This document shows, in pieces, positions 1-12,100 of a DNA stretch of 64,000 nt; position 1 is the stretch's first letter, and each line of letters opens with the position of its first letter. Source of the stretch: Strongylocentrotus droebachiensis (Eukaryota > Echinodermata > Echinoidea > Camarodonta > Strongylocentrotidae); NCBI GenBank assembly GCA_035222895.1, contig JAVYIG010000876.1, positions 1-64,000 on the forward strand. Reading direction: 5' to 3'. The notes under the pieces were generated by a model. It did no database searches and had not been told where the DNA came from. It saw only the letters and a list, made by a program, of their open reading frames with translations. Both the position numbers and the translations under genes were made by a program.

Positions 1-22
1 GTGACGGATATTTTCCTCTTAC

Positions 23-156
23 CATATGGAGAGCAGGTGTCCTAGGGCAGCCTCAAAGACGGCACCAAACATGGCAAACATACGGTTGAACCTCAAAAGA
101 TGAAGGGACTTTAGCGTCACAATGAAGAGGATGAGGCCGATCAGATCTCGCAGACG
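23..156 (-). CDS. Exon E50: S4 helix
   Basis: 134 nt, phase 0 in, phase 2 out, donor GTAAGAGG at 22. Encodes LRDLIGLILFIVTLKSLHLL then RFNRMFAMFGAVFEAALGHL, the S4 segment and S4-S5 linker ('L-x-x-L-R-F-N'). Open reading frame intact. S5, pore, S6 and C-terminus lie off the left edge. Confidence 0.94.
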
Positions 157-3100
157 CTACAAAAACAAACTTGTATGCATTACTCAACATCACTTCATCA
201 AAACCTCAACTTAATGTTCATCCTCACCATTTCTCAAAGGATGTAGAAGGATCTTTCTTGAGATGATTTCCTAATGAAAGGAATCATTTTAATATTGAAT
301 CAGGAATGACAGGTTTAAAAATGTACTTAATACAATTTCACTTGCTTTCTAAACATAAAACTTGAAACCCTAAATAAGGTTTGTTGAAAAAGGTAGAAAA
401 GTAAAATACTGTGCACGCCTTTTCAGTTGTGTTGTAACTGGTAAAGTGCTTTATAAGAAATTATTATTATTATTATTTAAATCCTGATGCTAGAAAAATA
501 CCATAAAATCTTGAATATGTTATAGAACTTTGATCCACTTCATGATGATGTGAACTTTGATCTCTCTTGAGAATATAAAATGTAATGAATACAGATGAAT
601 TGACTACATACCTGATCCCACCAAGCTAAGAAGGATAGATCAACAAACTCTTCAAGGTAGGTAGCCCTTTAACCTCCTTCCTGCTTCACTCACATAAGCA
701 AAGCGATAGACGTACATGGCAAAGTATGTGATGTGAGACTAGTATGAGAGACATCTGTTCGTTAAGATGAAAAAGAAGAAGAAATGAGGAATGATTTATT
801 TTTGTGTTGCAAACACTGAAAGTCACTTTTCACCATCAAATTAATACAAATGTATAAAAAAGGATGATGCAATACGCTTTTTCAAAAGTAATTTATACTC
901 CATGAGACACTTAAACGCACGTGAAACTTTTGAGAGTGATTTGGACGTGCAAAAGGTTCGTGCAAAACATAAAAAAATAAAAGTCAGCACAACATGACAA
1001 TTATTTAACATGAAATTTGCTTTGATACAACAAATTTGAATAAATATAAAGATACAACTCCTTTGGTTCAACATTTTTTTTAAAGCAAAATAGACAAAAT
1101 AATCATATATCATAAAAGCAGGTCATGACCAAATTGAATAATTATAAAAACAATTGTACAATATGAACATATACAATGCGTATATAAACTAATGAAATAT
1201 ATGAACATATACAATGCTTATATAACTAATGAAATATATTTACAGATACATCCCAGTGAAATAGGAAAATAATCTACAAAGAATAAGGCATGTACAACTA
1301 GGCGCCACGGATTTATTCAACTGGCATTCGGAATGCATTCGGAATGTCCTTGTTAATCTTTCTGGAATGTATCCAGAATGCGCACATTCTAGCCACATTC
1401 TCAAAAAAATCGATGCGATCTGCGCCTATTGTCTAGAGAACAAAGGGGCATTCCAGAATGCGCACATTCTGTACGAATTCTGGAATGCATTCTGGAATGC
1501 CCCTTTGTTCTCTAGACAAAAGGCGCAAATCGCATCGACTTTTGAGATTGGGCGATGAAAAAGCATGCCCGAGACGCTGGCGATTAATCAGAGATGCGTG
1601 ATTTCAATGCCTGCCAAAGTGACTATACCTCATAAGGTTCGACAGCGCGGCTCACTTTTAGAAGGAGTAAGAACTATTTCTAATTATCTTTTTAAACAGG
1701 GTATAACATTCGTTCTCTCAACTTCTGATTTTCTGAAGTTGATAACAGCGAAAACACGTTGTCTCCTAATTGAAGGGAAAATATCTTGGAATTACGTTTC
1801 CATTTCCCAATAAAAAAAAGTTACGATCGCTTTATTTCTAACCGGTAAAATGAATTTTGACGCTACGAACGAGTTCTAATACAAGTATTTTCCCGCTCGA
1901 AAAAGATTACATTTATATAAAATAAATTGTTTGTCTTTTCAATTTTCTGCCGACATAGTGTTGGAATATGAATAAGTATAATTTTATATAAACAGCGCGG
2001 AGCCACTTTTAGAAGGAGTAAGAGCTATTTGTATTCATCTTTTAAACAAGTATAACATTCGTTCTCCCAACTTCTGATTTCTGAAGTTGATAACAGCGAA
2101 AACACGTTGGTCTCCTAATTGAAGAAACAAAATATCTTGGTATTACGTTTCTATTTTCCCATAAAAAGTTGCGGCCGCTTTATTTCTTAACCCGGTAAAA
2201 TGAATTTTGACGCTAACGAACGAGTTCTAATACAAGTATTTTTCCCGCTCGAAAAAGATTACATTTATATAAAATAAATTGTTTGTCTTTTCAATTTTCT
2301 GCCGACATAGTGTTGGAATATGAATAAGTAGTATAATTTTATATAAACAGCGCGGAGCCACTTTTAGAAGGAGTAAGAGCTATTTTTATTCATCTTTTAA
2401 ACAAGGTATAACATTCGTTCTCCCAACTTCTGATTTTCTGAGTTGATAACAGCGAAAACACGTTGTCTTCTAATTGAAGAAACAAAATATCTTGGTATTA
2501 CGTTTCTATTTTCCCATAAAAAAGTTGCGGCCCGCTTTATTTCTTAACCGGTTAAAATGAATTTTGACGCTACGAACGAGTTCTAATACAAGTATTTTCC
2601 CGCTCGAAAAAGATTACATTTATATAAAATAAATTGTTTGTCTTTTCAATTTTCTGCCGACTAGTGTTGGAATATGAATAAGTATAATTTTATATAAACA
2701 GCGCGGAGCCACTTTTAGAAGGAGTAAGAGCTATTTTGATTCATCTTTTAAACAAGGTATAACATTCGTTCTCCCAATTCAGATTATTCAAGATGGTGAA
2801 AAGAGCAGAAGAAAGATTGTGAAAGAATGAAGACAGCTTTATTATGATATTCCCGCCAGGTCGCCACAAATATGTCCTGAGTCGGCGCTCTCAGAATAAA
2901 GGCGCGTAACAGTGTCAAATAGACACAGTGTTTTGAAATGTTGGTGTTGATTGACATGATGGCTCATCAAAGATGGTAAAAAGAGTAGAAGAAAGATTGG
3001 GAAAGAATGAAGAAAATATTATGCATGAAAATGCGGTGTGAATCTGAATAATCAAAATGAGAGGAATAAGAGGATGCAAGAGATGGTGGTGAAAGAGCGG

Positions 3101-6100
3101 AGGACCTAATGAAATGATACATTAAGATAAAAAGCGGGAGTGGATAATTTGTGTTACCATCATATTTCACGGTTCTAACCTAGTATTATCATTACGACTG
3201 TTAATTAAGTTCCCTATAGGAAACCAAAAAATATTGATGGACAATGCTCCCCCCCCCTTACCCCGAAAGATTGATGAAATATTTTGCATGAAAATGCAGG
3301 TGAATCTGAATGATCAAAATGAGAGAAGAAAGAGGATGCAAGAGATAGTGGTGAAAGAGCGGAGGATTAATGAAATGATACATTAAGATAAAAAGCGAGA
3401 GTGGATATTTGTGGTTACCATCATATTTCACGTTTCTAACCTAGTGTTCTAGTGTTATCCATTACGACTGTTAATTAAAGTTCCCTATAGGAAACCAAAA
3501 AATATCGATGGACAATGCTCCCCCCCCCCCCCTTACACCTTCCCCGAAAGATTGATGGGAATATGAAACATCTATGACTTGGCATTCATGAATTTAACTT
3601 AATTAAAATAAATAGGCATATAACCCTCTGCAGAAAATTTGCTTTAAAGGAAAGCAAAACATAAATATATTGTCATTGGCATTTCAATCTTTTTTGTTTT
3701 AGTAATGTCACAATCAATGAGACCGAGAGTTATAACAAGGATAACGATATAGGGGCAGTGATGAGAGAGAGAGAGAGAGAGAGAGAGAAGCGAAGCAATT
3801 AAAATATCGAGATTCTGATATGTCTATTGATCTTTTGGTGGGTACGATGAAAAGGCACGAATGAAGTAGAAAGTTGGATTCATGACTGTATCTTGGAAAT
3901 GTTGTAATCAACACCCAAGTTCCAACAGACCGCGATATTTATGATTGTTACGTCCGCCTCTGTTCTGAGGTCGCCGACATGTGGCGGGAATGTCATAATA
4001 AATCTGTCATTATTTTAATGTCCTTGTTAAGACTGGTAAAATGCCATGGTGAGGAGCAATTATTTCCGATGACAAAAACATTTGTGTATTACAAATTAAT
4101 CCAACATTTTAGGATTGTGATAGGCATACGGCCAATTTACACCTGTAATCTCTCTCTCTCTCGATAATAATAAATCCATCTCTATCTCGAATCAACACTG
4201 TCTCCTTGTTATCTAAAATGAGGCGTCATGTCAATCAACACCAAACTTTAAAACACGCGTATATTTGACATTGTTACGCGCCTTTGTTTTGAGAGCACCG
4301 ACATATTTGTGGGCGGGAATGCCATAATAAATCTGTCATTATTTGTATGTCGTTGTTGCGCACATGTCATGTTGTTGTCCACATGCCATGAGGCGTGAGA
4401 TAACATCGTTCAATTATTAGAGAATACAGATAGATTGGAAATAAGAAATAGAAATCTTTTTACTTCTAATATATATAAAAAAGACTACAATTAGATTTCA
4501 CCATCTCTTGCATTCTCTTCTTTCCTTCGTTCTCTGCAATTCCCCTCTCACTTAATTTTCATCTCCCCCCCCCCCCCCGCCACTCTCTACTGATCTATAT
4601 ATGACCTTCTCTTTATTTATTTTGGAATAAAAAATCACACCCTCTACAATTTTTATGAAATTCCGTAAAGAAAATATGAAGTAAGTTTTATTTATAATTG
4701 AAGAAAAAAAAAAAAAAAAAAATTATTTCTAAGAGATGGAATTAAAAAATTAGAGAGGGTTGATGAAGTAGGTGATGTAAAAAAAACAAAGGGGGGGGGG
4801 GGTGGGGGTAAAGTAGGATAATGTGCGCCAAACAACAAAAAATACGCAACATAAAAGCACAGACCACAAACAAAGATAATGTGCGGTCTCGGTTTGGAAA
4901 TAAGATTATTCGAAACGACATATTTTAGAGGTTAACATAAAGCATGTGCTTTTTTTTCAGCGCAGACGCATGGAGGGGGGGGGGGGGCAACGGGGCAAGG
5001 CTGCTTCCTCCCTGGCCAAAAAACAAAAACGGACCCCCATCCCTGCCAATAAAAAAAGTTTAAAAATAAGATGGTAACCACAAATATCCACTCTCGCTTT
5101 TTATCTAAATGTATCATTTCATTAGTCCTCAGATCTTTCAACACCACCATCTCTTGCATCCTCTTTCTTCCTCTCATTTTGATCATTCAGATTCATCCGC
5201 ATTTTCATGCAAAATATTTTCTTCATTCTTTCTCAATCTTTCTTCTACTCTTTTTACCATCTTTAATGAGGCATCATGTCAATCAACACCAACGTTTCAA
5301 AACACTGCGTATATTTGACACTGTAACGCGCCTTTGTTCTGAGAGCGCCGACTCAGAACATATTTGTGGCGGTCTGGCGGGAATGTCATAATAAATCTGT
5401 CTTCATTCTTTCTCAATCTTTCTTCTACTCTTTCACCATCTTTAATAAGCTGAAGAAAAGAAAGAAAATCAATTACAATATCACCGACGCTTGAGAAATA
5501 AATAGTGAGAGAAAGAGAGCTACAAGCGAAAACAATTAAATATCGCTGATGTTACCGGTTAGCCGTCGGAAAGAAAATAAAAGTAAGTCCCATAATCCAC
5601 CTGCGCTCGAGAAATGCAAAGAGCGACCGATCGCGGGAGAGACAGAAGCGAAACCAATTAAATATCTGTTGATTTCTATCAATTCTTATGGTTCATTCTA
5701 TATCGAAACTATTCCGGCAATATCAAGGTAGTCGCCGCCGATCGATATCGCCTTTGTTGGATGGCCTATTCATGGAGCATTCAGAATGCACCCAGATTTG
5801 CTAATTAAGTCGTTAAGTACCGCATTTTAGGTACATTCTAGGTACATTCTGGAATGTGGATTAACGAACAATAGATTCTGAATAGACATTCTACATGCAT
5901 TCTACATGCATTCCGAATGCCAGTTGAATAAATCCGTGGCGCCTTAAAGAGAAGGTTGAGTTCTGGAAGAGGTGAAAAATAATCTGTGAGCGTTTTCATG
6001 AATTAGGCAAGTGTGGAAGATCATCAGATAGAAAATGTTCCCTGAAAGCATGGCTCTTCAAATGCCTTAATATTCTAAATATGGCATGTAGCATCATAAA

Positions 6101-9100
6101 AAAAATCAGGACAGATTTTTATGCCACACGTTCGTGTAGTCCCATATACATCTTTCTGTGTACAGTGCTTGTAACTTTACCAATACTGGGCCAAATTTCT
6201 TATCATTTTGATGATTCTAGAACCTTGCAGTACACACCAATACTTATATGGTAGATGATCAACCTTTTGATCGATTCCACAATGTTTCTTTCACAATGCA
6301 ATCGCATGACCAGAACTCAAATTTATCTTAAACAAGACACAAAAGAAAAGCGGGAAGTAACATACCTCTACCCATGACCATGCACTGCGAAAGTACGCTC
6401 TTCCTTGCTTCACAACTTTCACAATTTCTTGCTTGGAGATCAGGTGCCACCAGCAGGACAAACAGAAGCTGTGAATAAATGAGAGCAGAACTTGTAATAT
6501 ATGATTTATTTGAATTAATGATGAAAAGGAACAATGGAAGAGGCTACAAGAAAAATAGATTGTATGACTTACTTTGCATGGCAGCCTCGTTTGGCAAACT
6601 TTCACATTCAGCTTTGAGTGTTAGGAGCAAAGACATGGACCTCGTTTTTTTACTGGGAGTATCATAATCATTTAATGTCCCTTTTTCCCACGCGATGGAG
6701 TTGGACGTTTAATTTCTCTCCATGGCCCTTCTACAAGCCTTCCTGTCTTCCGCTTCAGCCTTGACGAAAGTCTATGCTCTCTGAAGCCATTGTCCAACCA
6801 CATGGCAATACAGTCTCAGTCTACCCATGAATTTGGGATTCTGTCTACCTTCCCAAATATTAAATATACATTTGTTCCCCAAAAATTTATTTAAAAAAAA
6901 ATTCCCTTTTTCTAAAAGCAAAATAGAATCCACCTACAGTTTGTACATGTATATGGGGAATTTAAGCAGAAATCAATAATTTCTGTTTGAAAACACTTTG
7001 AGATAACAAAAGTGGACAGTTCTTGAGGGACACTTTTGAAGAAAAAAACAAGACAATATTTAAAATCAAATTGGTACCATTTTTACAATACTTGTTTATA
7101 CACTCCTAATTATAATAATGATAATAATAATGGCTTCTTATATGGCGCACAAGTCCGCCACGTCGTGGACTCTCCTGGTGCTGCCCAATTGTTACCCTAG
7201 CCTTAGCTAGGCGGCCATTACGGCGCTCAAGCATTTCAAGGAATTAATTCCTGCCAGGTACCCATTTCCATCACCTGGGTTGAGTGTGGTAAATGTAGAT
7301 CAATGTCTTGCCAAAGGAACTGGAACCTTACGATCGACAGTCCGGTGACGTATCCACTAGACAATGACACTTTTCATTATTTCTTAAAGATCACTACAAA
7401 GTGTGTTATCCTACCTCGCATGCCATAATGAAGTAGTCATAGGGTCTCTCATAGCGATACAGTTGGACTGACTCAACCTTGGGCATGGGATACACAGCAC
7501 CAGAACCGGGTATCTCAGCAACAAATGCTACGGCACTGCAGAAAACATTACAAAGACATGATGGAATTCATATCAATAACATGTTAATACATTCATGTTA
7601 ACATTTAATACCTTAAAATGATATAGTGTTCTTCTGGATGTATGCTGTATCTTAAAATCTCTTAAAAATTATAACGAATCCTCTCATTAATTTGTATAGA
7701 CAGAATACAAAATCCATTATTTTTTAGCCGAAAAGATTGTATAACAACTTGGAGCAAAGACCTCTGCTCTATGTTCAAGGTCTCTGTGTGTACAGTATTG
7801 TTCTCACCTGAATTGGTTTTAAGGGGCATTGTAGAGGGTGACTTTAAGGTGACAGCTCTGGTCTGTGCATCAATCTAAGAGTTATTACTGGATATTTCGC
7901 CTAACTCTATAAATATTTTTTTTTACTATAAAGATGGTTTGACTAACTGTATGGCTCAGGCCATAAACTTACCTACATCATATCTAGGGGAAAGGATCGA
8001 AGATACAGGTTTTTCAGTGCATAATGCTATTATTCTCACCTGAAGAGATTGTAAGGTGCATTGTAAAGGGTGAACTCTAAGATGACAGCTCTAGTCTGTG
8101 CATCGATCCAGGAGTTATTACGTAGATGCCATAGAAGACTCTCAGCATCATCCCTGTATTCAGAAAATAAACAATACGTGCGTAAAGCGTTGTTTTCGAA
8201 ATCATAACTAAATGAAACAAAAAAATATTTTCACCTATCATTCAAAAGCAATACATGTAATTTAAGCCCCATATGATACACTAAACTGCCTTAACATTCA
8301 GCCACATATATTTATATTTATATTTCTGTACATACATGTCATAACAGACAAGAAGCTTTTGTTGCATATAAAGCTGCTTATTTTCATCTCCGTCTCCTTT
8401 TAATTTAAAAAACGTTCTTAAATGTATATATAAACATGGACGAGGATTACATTTTGTATTCAATTCTGTAAAGTGCATAGATATGCAATTATGCCCATGT
8501 ATTATGCGCAATACAAAAGCGCTTAAATATATTATTATTATAGCATATGCAACCGTTACACTTTCATGTTTAAAACATTAAGCTACGTAAACCGTTGTAA
8601 ATAACTCATTTTTAAATAGCAGTATCACATGGTTAAATTTTCTTACCTCTTACTCTTTCCTTCTAAAGAAAAGTTCTTTAAGAAAATTGAATGAATAGCA
8701 AATGCAACCTGACTTTACGCTATATGAACCAGCGATAACATAATAGTGGGAAGCTTTAAATCACAGGTAAAATAAAAACTAACCTAGTATTGTTGAAATC
8801 CACAGCATACCCATCCCCTTCGTAGGTGGTGAACATGCCCCACTTGCAGTAACGCAGGAGCTGATGGGCGGTACGGAACACCCACTTGTCCTCAGGACCG
8901 TAGGGCTCTCGACTAAGGGTCTTCCTGGTGTAGCCCCCCTGACAGTCCCCTATGATGGGGCGCAGGACAGGGGGTACGGTGCAGGTGTGTGGCCTGACCC
9001 GTAGCTGTCTCAATGAAGGCTTGCCCAAGAGGATACTCTCTCCGGTGATCATCACTGACCCCTGCAGCAATGGAGAGACAGGTAAGGAGGACAATCAAAA

Positions 9101-12100
9101 ATCGTATTTGTTTATCCCAAAGAATATCATGTATTGAGATCTGCGTGTAGTGTACATTATAGCAGTTGTTACAATTGCCGGACCAATAACTGCTTCAGAG
9201 AAGGCCTTCCCACGGGATACTTTCTCCATTGATTTTAACTGACCCCTGCAGCAATGGAGAGACACGTTAGGAGTTTAATCAGAAATGGTATTCTTTTATC
9301 TAAAGGTAAATAGTTTTATAAGAACTAAGTATGATTCAATAGGGCAATAAAGATACAAAAGTAATGAAAGGGTCTGGCATTCTAACTAAAACCAAAGGCC
9401 ATGACATACTTTCTCGAGTAATCATGACTGACCCCTGTAGTAATGAAGAGATAAGCTTGGGCCCCGTCTTACAAAGAGTTGATATCAATCGCAACTATGT
9501 ATATAAGAGATAAGAGACTGCAAACTTGCGATTGATTGGAGGACTTGCGATTGATTTGGATCAATCATAACTCTTTGTAAGATGGGGCCCAGGAGTACAA
9601 TCAGATACCGGTAACAGTACCCTTTTATCAAAGGGTATATCATACACGTCCATGGCGGACTAATGAATATTTATAAGTCAAAATGAATTTGGAGAGCTTG
9701 GGCATTTGTTTCTAGTTTCTAGTGACTGTACCATGGACCAGTGATGGCCTGGTGGTAGAGTCGCTGCCCGTCAAGCATTAGATGCAGGTTGAAGTCCCGC
9801 TGGTTCCAAGATTTTTTCTGACTTGTTTTTCAATACAGATCGATCAATCGATCTTATTTACTGGGTGTAAGCCACAAATATGTTTAAATAATATATCCTA
9901 CATGTAGACATCTACATCTATGGCATATTATGAAAGTTACTACACAATTGCCTGACCCATAAGTGCCTAAAAGAAGCCCTACACAAAAAGATACTCTCTC
10001 CAGTGAACATCACCGACCCCTGCAGCAATGGAGAGACATGTCAGGAGGATCAACAAGGAAAGACTATGTTGTCACCTCAAGATGGTCATCAGGCATTTGC
10101 TCCACATTACATTATAGATATCCAGTTAAGAAATGGGGTATAATAAGGCTTTACATTTAAGTTGGGTTTTGGAAAGGGTTAGGGTTGATGTTAGTACCAA
10201 GTCCTGGGTTGAAGCTGTGATTTCATCAGCGTTGGAAATTGACAGTGAAGCAATTTTCAAGGGAGCAACATTCATCGGAGCAATTATTACCCAAGAAATG
10301 TTGTCATACTATCTCTGATAAGTATTGTATCATGTGTTACTAAGATACAAATAACAAAAATTGACAACCGGCATTACTCTATTTCCCTGATATCGCTAAT
10401 TTTAGTGAGCTTCTGAAGGCTATTTAACAAACTTTATGACCCAACTACAAATAATTTTCAGTACAAAATTCAACAGGATTATACTTGAGCATTTAAACAT
10501 GTTAATTATTACTGACTGAAGATTTACTATAAAGCAGGTGCATCTTCCGCTCTTACCGCATTTTCTGCTATGGGATCACCATTGTACCATCTCTGCCAAT
10601 AGAGGGTGTCTACCATGTCCTCTTGGAGCCAGTTCCATAGATCATCAACGGTTGTGACGTTAGTGAAGGGATGAGTAGTCCTGGATTATGGGAGAGAACG
10701 GTCATTCATTCCTGTGATTATTTAGCCAGAGATGAATTTGTAATTGATCTTTATTTTCATTCATCATAAAAAACATATAAAATACAAAACATAGCATACA
10801 ACTTAAAGAGAAACATTTACAATAGAATACAACAACAAGAAAAATACCATATGAATGTGGGGACAACTAGGAGAGCCAATATGGCTGATGTCTGTGGAAC
10901 ATTATGTGTAATATTCCCTCTCTATCTCATCGAAGGTTATATAAAAAATCGAATCATACCCTATAGCCTAAAACTGTTGGTAGATGAAACTGCCTGAGGC
11001 ACGTTGAGGGTTAAAGACACTTACTTGAGAAAGATTTGATTGATGGACTTGTTGAGGGGACCATGTAGGGATGTCTCTTTTCCATATGCCATCCACAGTA
11101 CACAGAAGATCAGAATAAAAAACAAGATCACATCCCTGAAGAGAAAATAAGATATACCATCTCTTAAACCTCCGATTCTGATAATGATGTTGTCTTTTAT
11201 TACATAAAACCTTGAATCGGCATGTGGTAAAGTTATTTGATTGTATGGTACATGTCTATGCTCCATGGACAATTCATCTTCAGTCACTGAAACAGAAAAA
11301 GTGATAAGCATTTTCATTCTCTCAATTCAATTCAATTCAATTTATTTTATTCATCCAAATTCTCAAGATTTCATGGAAACTTATTTTGGTCGCACATTGT
11401 AAAATTACGTAATATATATATATGAAAAACGTTTATCGTTGTTTTTCACATGTAAATTTGAACCCTAATTTGAACCCTGGACTAAACATTATAGTGGAAC
11501 TTTAACCTCCCTACAATATATATTGGAAGCTGTAATGTAACCCAAACCATCTTTCATGAAATAAACCATAGAGATGATTGGTGTGTGGACTATCTCTTAC
11601 ATAAGTAATAACCATAGAATCAACACTATACTAGACTTTCACCTAAACCTACATCCAGACCAAGACCCTCCTGCAACCCAACCCATCTTTGACAAAATGA
11701 AGCAGAGCAAAGGTCTCAAGAGCAATGGCTCTATAATACAATGACAGACATTCTTCTGCAAATAATATTTAAAAGTTTGATGAGAAATGAGAACCTGACA
11801 ATTTATCCAAGTTTTTTGTTCATTGTTATGTGTATTTGATTATTTATGACTCGTTGTCAGAAAGTACTTTTAGAATATTCTGTTCGTTACGGTACCTCCA
11901 AAAGTTTAATTTTATATGGAATGTAGAAGAAAACTAGATGGAATTCGACTGCGCGCAGTCGAAAATGATGCCTCCGTCAAAGAGCAATTTTACCAACCAA
12001 AACAGAAGAAATTTTTCAAATTCAAGTTCATTTGTAATCCATTAACAGGTTCTCAAAATATCGTGATTACAAGCAATTTCTCATATACATATATGACCCT

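Larger units (their letters stand above)
1301..5943. mobile_element. 4.6-kb element with 38-bp perfect terminal inverted repeats
   Basis: Begins GGCGCCACGGATTTATTC at 1,301 and ends with its exact complement at 5,943; the arms match over 38 bp (1,301-1,338 and 5,906-5,943). Flanks CTA and TTA could be a diverged 3-bp target duplication. Just inside both ends are clustered GGAATG/CATTC motifs, possible transposase-binding sites. The interior holds a hairpin (1,404-1,545), four about-352-bp tandem units and a long inverted pair. No transposase frame is visible, so it is non-autonomous or a nested composite. It lies in the intron between E49 and E48. Confidence 0.82.

Noticed and set aside
1367..1813. 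Small open frames inside the 4.6-kb element
   Set aside because: They fall on the palindrome and tandem units, and no transposase motif is visible.
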